Of a stretch of DNA of 64,000 nt, positions 62,600-64,000 are shown one piece after another. The notes below the pieces were generated by a model that did no database searches, was not told the origin of the DNA, and saw nothing but the letters and a program-made list of their open reading frames with translations. The stretch lies in NCBI GenBank assembly GCA_022414725.1, contig CM039467.1:15462091-15526090 (forward strand). The letters are read 5' to 3'. The stretch's first letter is position 1; each line of letters opens with the position of its first letter. Origin of the DNA: Microglena sp. YARC (taxonomy: Eukaryota > Chlorophyta > Chlorophyceae > Chlamydomonadales > Chlamydomonadaceae). The position numbers and the translations under genes are program-made.

Positions 62600-63190
62600 T
62601 CAACATGTTTTCTACGGCCACCCTCCAAGCCCACTGCTACACGCACACACCATCTACACACCCCAAACCCCACTATCACTCCCCTACCACCTCACACAAC
62701 CACACACTCACCATCCCCCTCCCACCTCCCTCCACCCCCCCCCCCCCCACCCCACCCAAACACCCACCTCTATCTCCCTTTACCCCCACCACACCCACTC
62801 AATCCCCCACTACAACACCCATAACCAACCACTCACCCCCCTTTCACCATACCAACTTACACCCCACACACCAACATCCACATCCCTCCCCTCCCCCAAA
62901 CCAACCACCACACACTCGCCCCCTGTCCCATCACCTCAGTGGGCTACACTCGTACCCCCCCCCCCCCCCCACACACACACACCCACCCACCCACCCACAC
63001 CACCACCACACACACACCACCACCACCACCACCACACACTCACTCCCCCTCTACAACACCCATAAACACCCACTCACCCCCAACTGCAGTCACATCCCCA
63101 CACACCCACCATTTATAAATTATGCTGATCGGTTCAATCGCATTCACCCTCCCACCCACCCCCACACACACTTTCCAAGCCCTGGTCTAG
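62600..63190. repeat. CCA/CAC-rich low-complexity DNA
   Basis: Long His/Pro/Thr-rich frames (e.g. 289 codons) in overlapping registers reflect CACACA, CCACCA and poly-C composition. No gene. Confidence 0.75.
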
Positions 63191-63623
63191 ACGTGCAAAT
63201 TGCATAGACCACAGTTCCATAGGATGATTGCTCTTCTCCTGTCTTGTCGAGGTTTACCTTAGCTGGTAGGCAGGTTAGGGGCGGCATTAGATCACAGGAC
63301 ACGCAGGCTGAGTTACAAGAGTGCTGTGTTCTACATCCCTTGTGATACACAGTACCCTTGCTGTACCAACCCTACTTGGGTTGCGAGCGTAGGAAGGGGG
63401 TGGTGAGGTTCAAGTCCTCAGTATTTTGGCGTCCTGGCCCCAAGCAAACCTTGCAGGGAAGTACTGTCGGATCTCTACCATTGTGATGGGTTTCTAGTTA
63501 TGTCTCCTTGGCTCCGCCTCTAACGACCCTGGCAGGGAGCTTGTCTGCCGTGGTCAATATGGGTAGTGCTGAATGTTCGTTTGGTCGAGGGTCGGTATGC
63601 TCTAAGGGCGTTGGGCGCTCAAC
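63191..63623. other. No gene recognised
   Basis: Contains a TGAGGTTCAAGTCCTCA segment (63405-63421) that folds like a tRNA T-arm, without the rest of a tRNA. Confidence 0.45.
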
Positions 63624-63812
63624 AGGGTACTTCACGAGGGCCCCCAGCTATGCTGCCTGAGACGCAGCCAATTGTATAGCCTGCGTTCTGCGACGCAACG
63701 GACCCTTCCTTCTGGATGAGTGACCCTCTCCACGTTGCGTCCTGTGATGCAACGGGCCATTCAACGTTGCTTCTGCGACGGAGGACACAGCGTCTTGAAC
63801 AACCCTGGTACA
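63624..63812 (-). mobile_element. Family B TIR element
   Basis: CAGGGTACTTCACGAGGGCC at the left and CAGCGTCTTGAACAACCCTG at the right are inverted ends. Interior CCTGCGTTCTGCGACGCAAC, GGACCCTTCCTT. About 189 bp. Just outside, AACAACCCTGGCA at 63878 may be a further end fragment. Confidence 0.8.
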
Positions 63813-64000
63813 CTCATCAGCCTAGGGGGCTAGTCTAGTAGGGGCAATCATGTATTTAAACTGTCGGCTCCACAAACAACCCTGGCACTCAAGCGCTCCT
63901 ACAGGGAGACCCTGGTTCGGCTCCTTTCTGTATGAGGAGTCATCTGGTGCACGGACTGATGGTAACGGGTTGTCTGATGCATGGACTAATGGCAACGGGT

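Noticed and set aside
62327..63207. 289-codon Pro/His/Thr-rich frame
   Set aside because: CCA/CAC low-complexity composition, with overlapping open frames in other registers and no domain.
63360..63425. T-arm-like hairpin TGAGG-TTCAAGT-CCTCA
   Set aside because: The distance to a D-arm-like motif is too short and no acceptor stem exists.

Overview
The window is eukaryotic nuclear DNA. Its coding exons are short, the introns are GT-AG, and multi-kilobase stretches are simple-sequence, minisatellite or transposon-derived DNA. A free-living, probably photosynthetic protist fits best, with a chlorophyte-type green alga as the leading guess. The pointers are a gamma-carbonic-anhydrase-like protein of the mitochondrial complex I type, a LINE 3' end of the RNase H plus zinc-knuckle kind, and many non-autonomous DNA transposons. 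I cannot fix the species. There is one 1000-base N gap (34236-35235), flanked by long-read-like, indel-noisy tandem arrays.

Three spliced genes can be rebuilt by hand with matching intron phases. (1) Minus strand, 8873 down to about 4672: a gamma-carbonic-anhydrase-like protein in four exons, lacking two of the three zinc-ligand histidines. (2) Minus strand, 23171 down to 13945: the last three exons of an RCC1-repeat protein. Its upstream exons lie beyond an 11-kb TATGTTGG array that abuts the splice acceptor. (3) Plus strand, 52453 to 60601: a complete three-exon Maf/HAM1-like nucleotide pyrophosphatase. A fourth, apparently single-exon ORF (46024-46965, plus) encodes an unrecognised Cys-rich protein with three charged repeats.

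Layout: 1-4.6 kb, nested DNA transposon remnants, including a hAT transposase fragment split by a 203-bp MITE with a perfect 8-bp target duplication; 4.7-8.9 kb, gamma-CA-like gene; 9-13.9 kb, dispersed repeats; 13.9-23.2 kb, RCC1-repeat gene with a repeat-filled 6.7-kb intron; 23.2-42.3 kb, two giant arrays around the gap; 42.3-52 kb, mostly non-coding with a foldback element, the 46-kb ORF, a long repeat array, a LINE 3' end and a possible TTAA-type transposon end; 52.4-60.6 kb, Maf gene; 60.6-64 kb, repeats and low-complexity DNA.

The most striking pattern is shared by all three spliced genes. Intronic tandem repeats run right up to, and often across, exon-intron boundaries, so that partial exon copies with intact or near-intact splice sites sit inside the introns: gamma-CA exon 4, five copies of the 5' end; RCC1 penultimate exon, two extra copies plus a trace; Maf exon 2, three extra copies of the 3' end; Maf exon 3, one extra copy of the 5' end. 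An array beginning in the last Maf codons continues past its stop. At least five independent boundaries are affected. The genes themselves are unrelated housekeeping functions and do not form a pathway.
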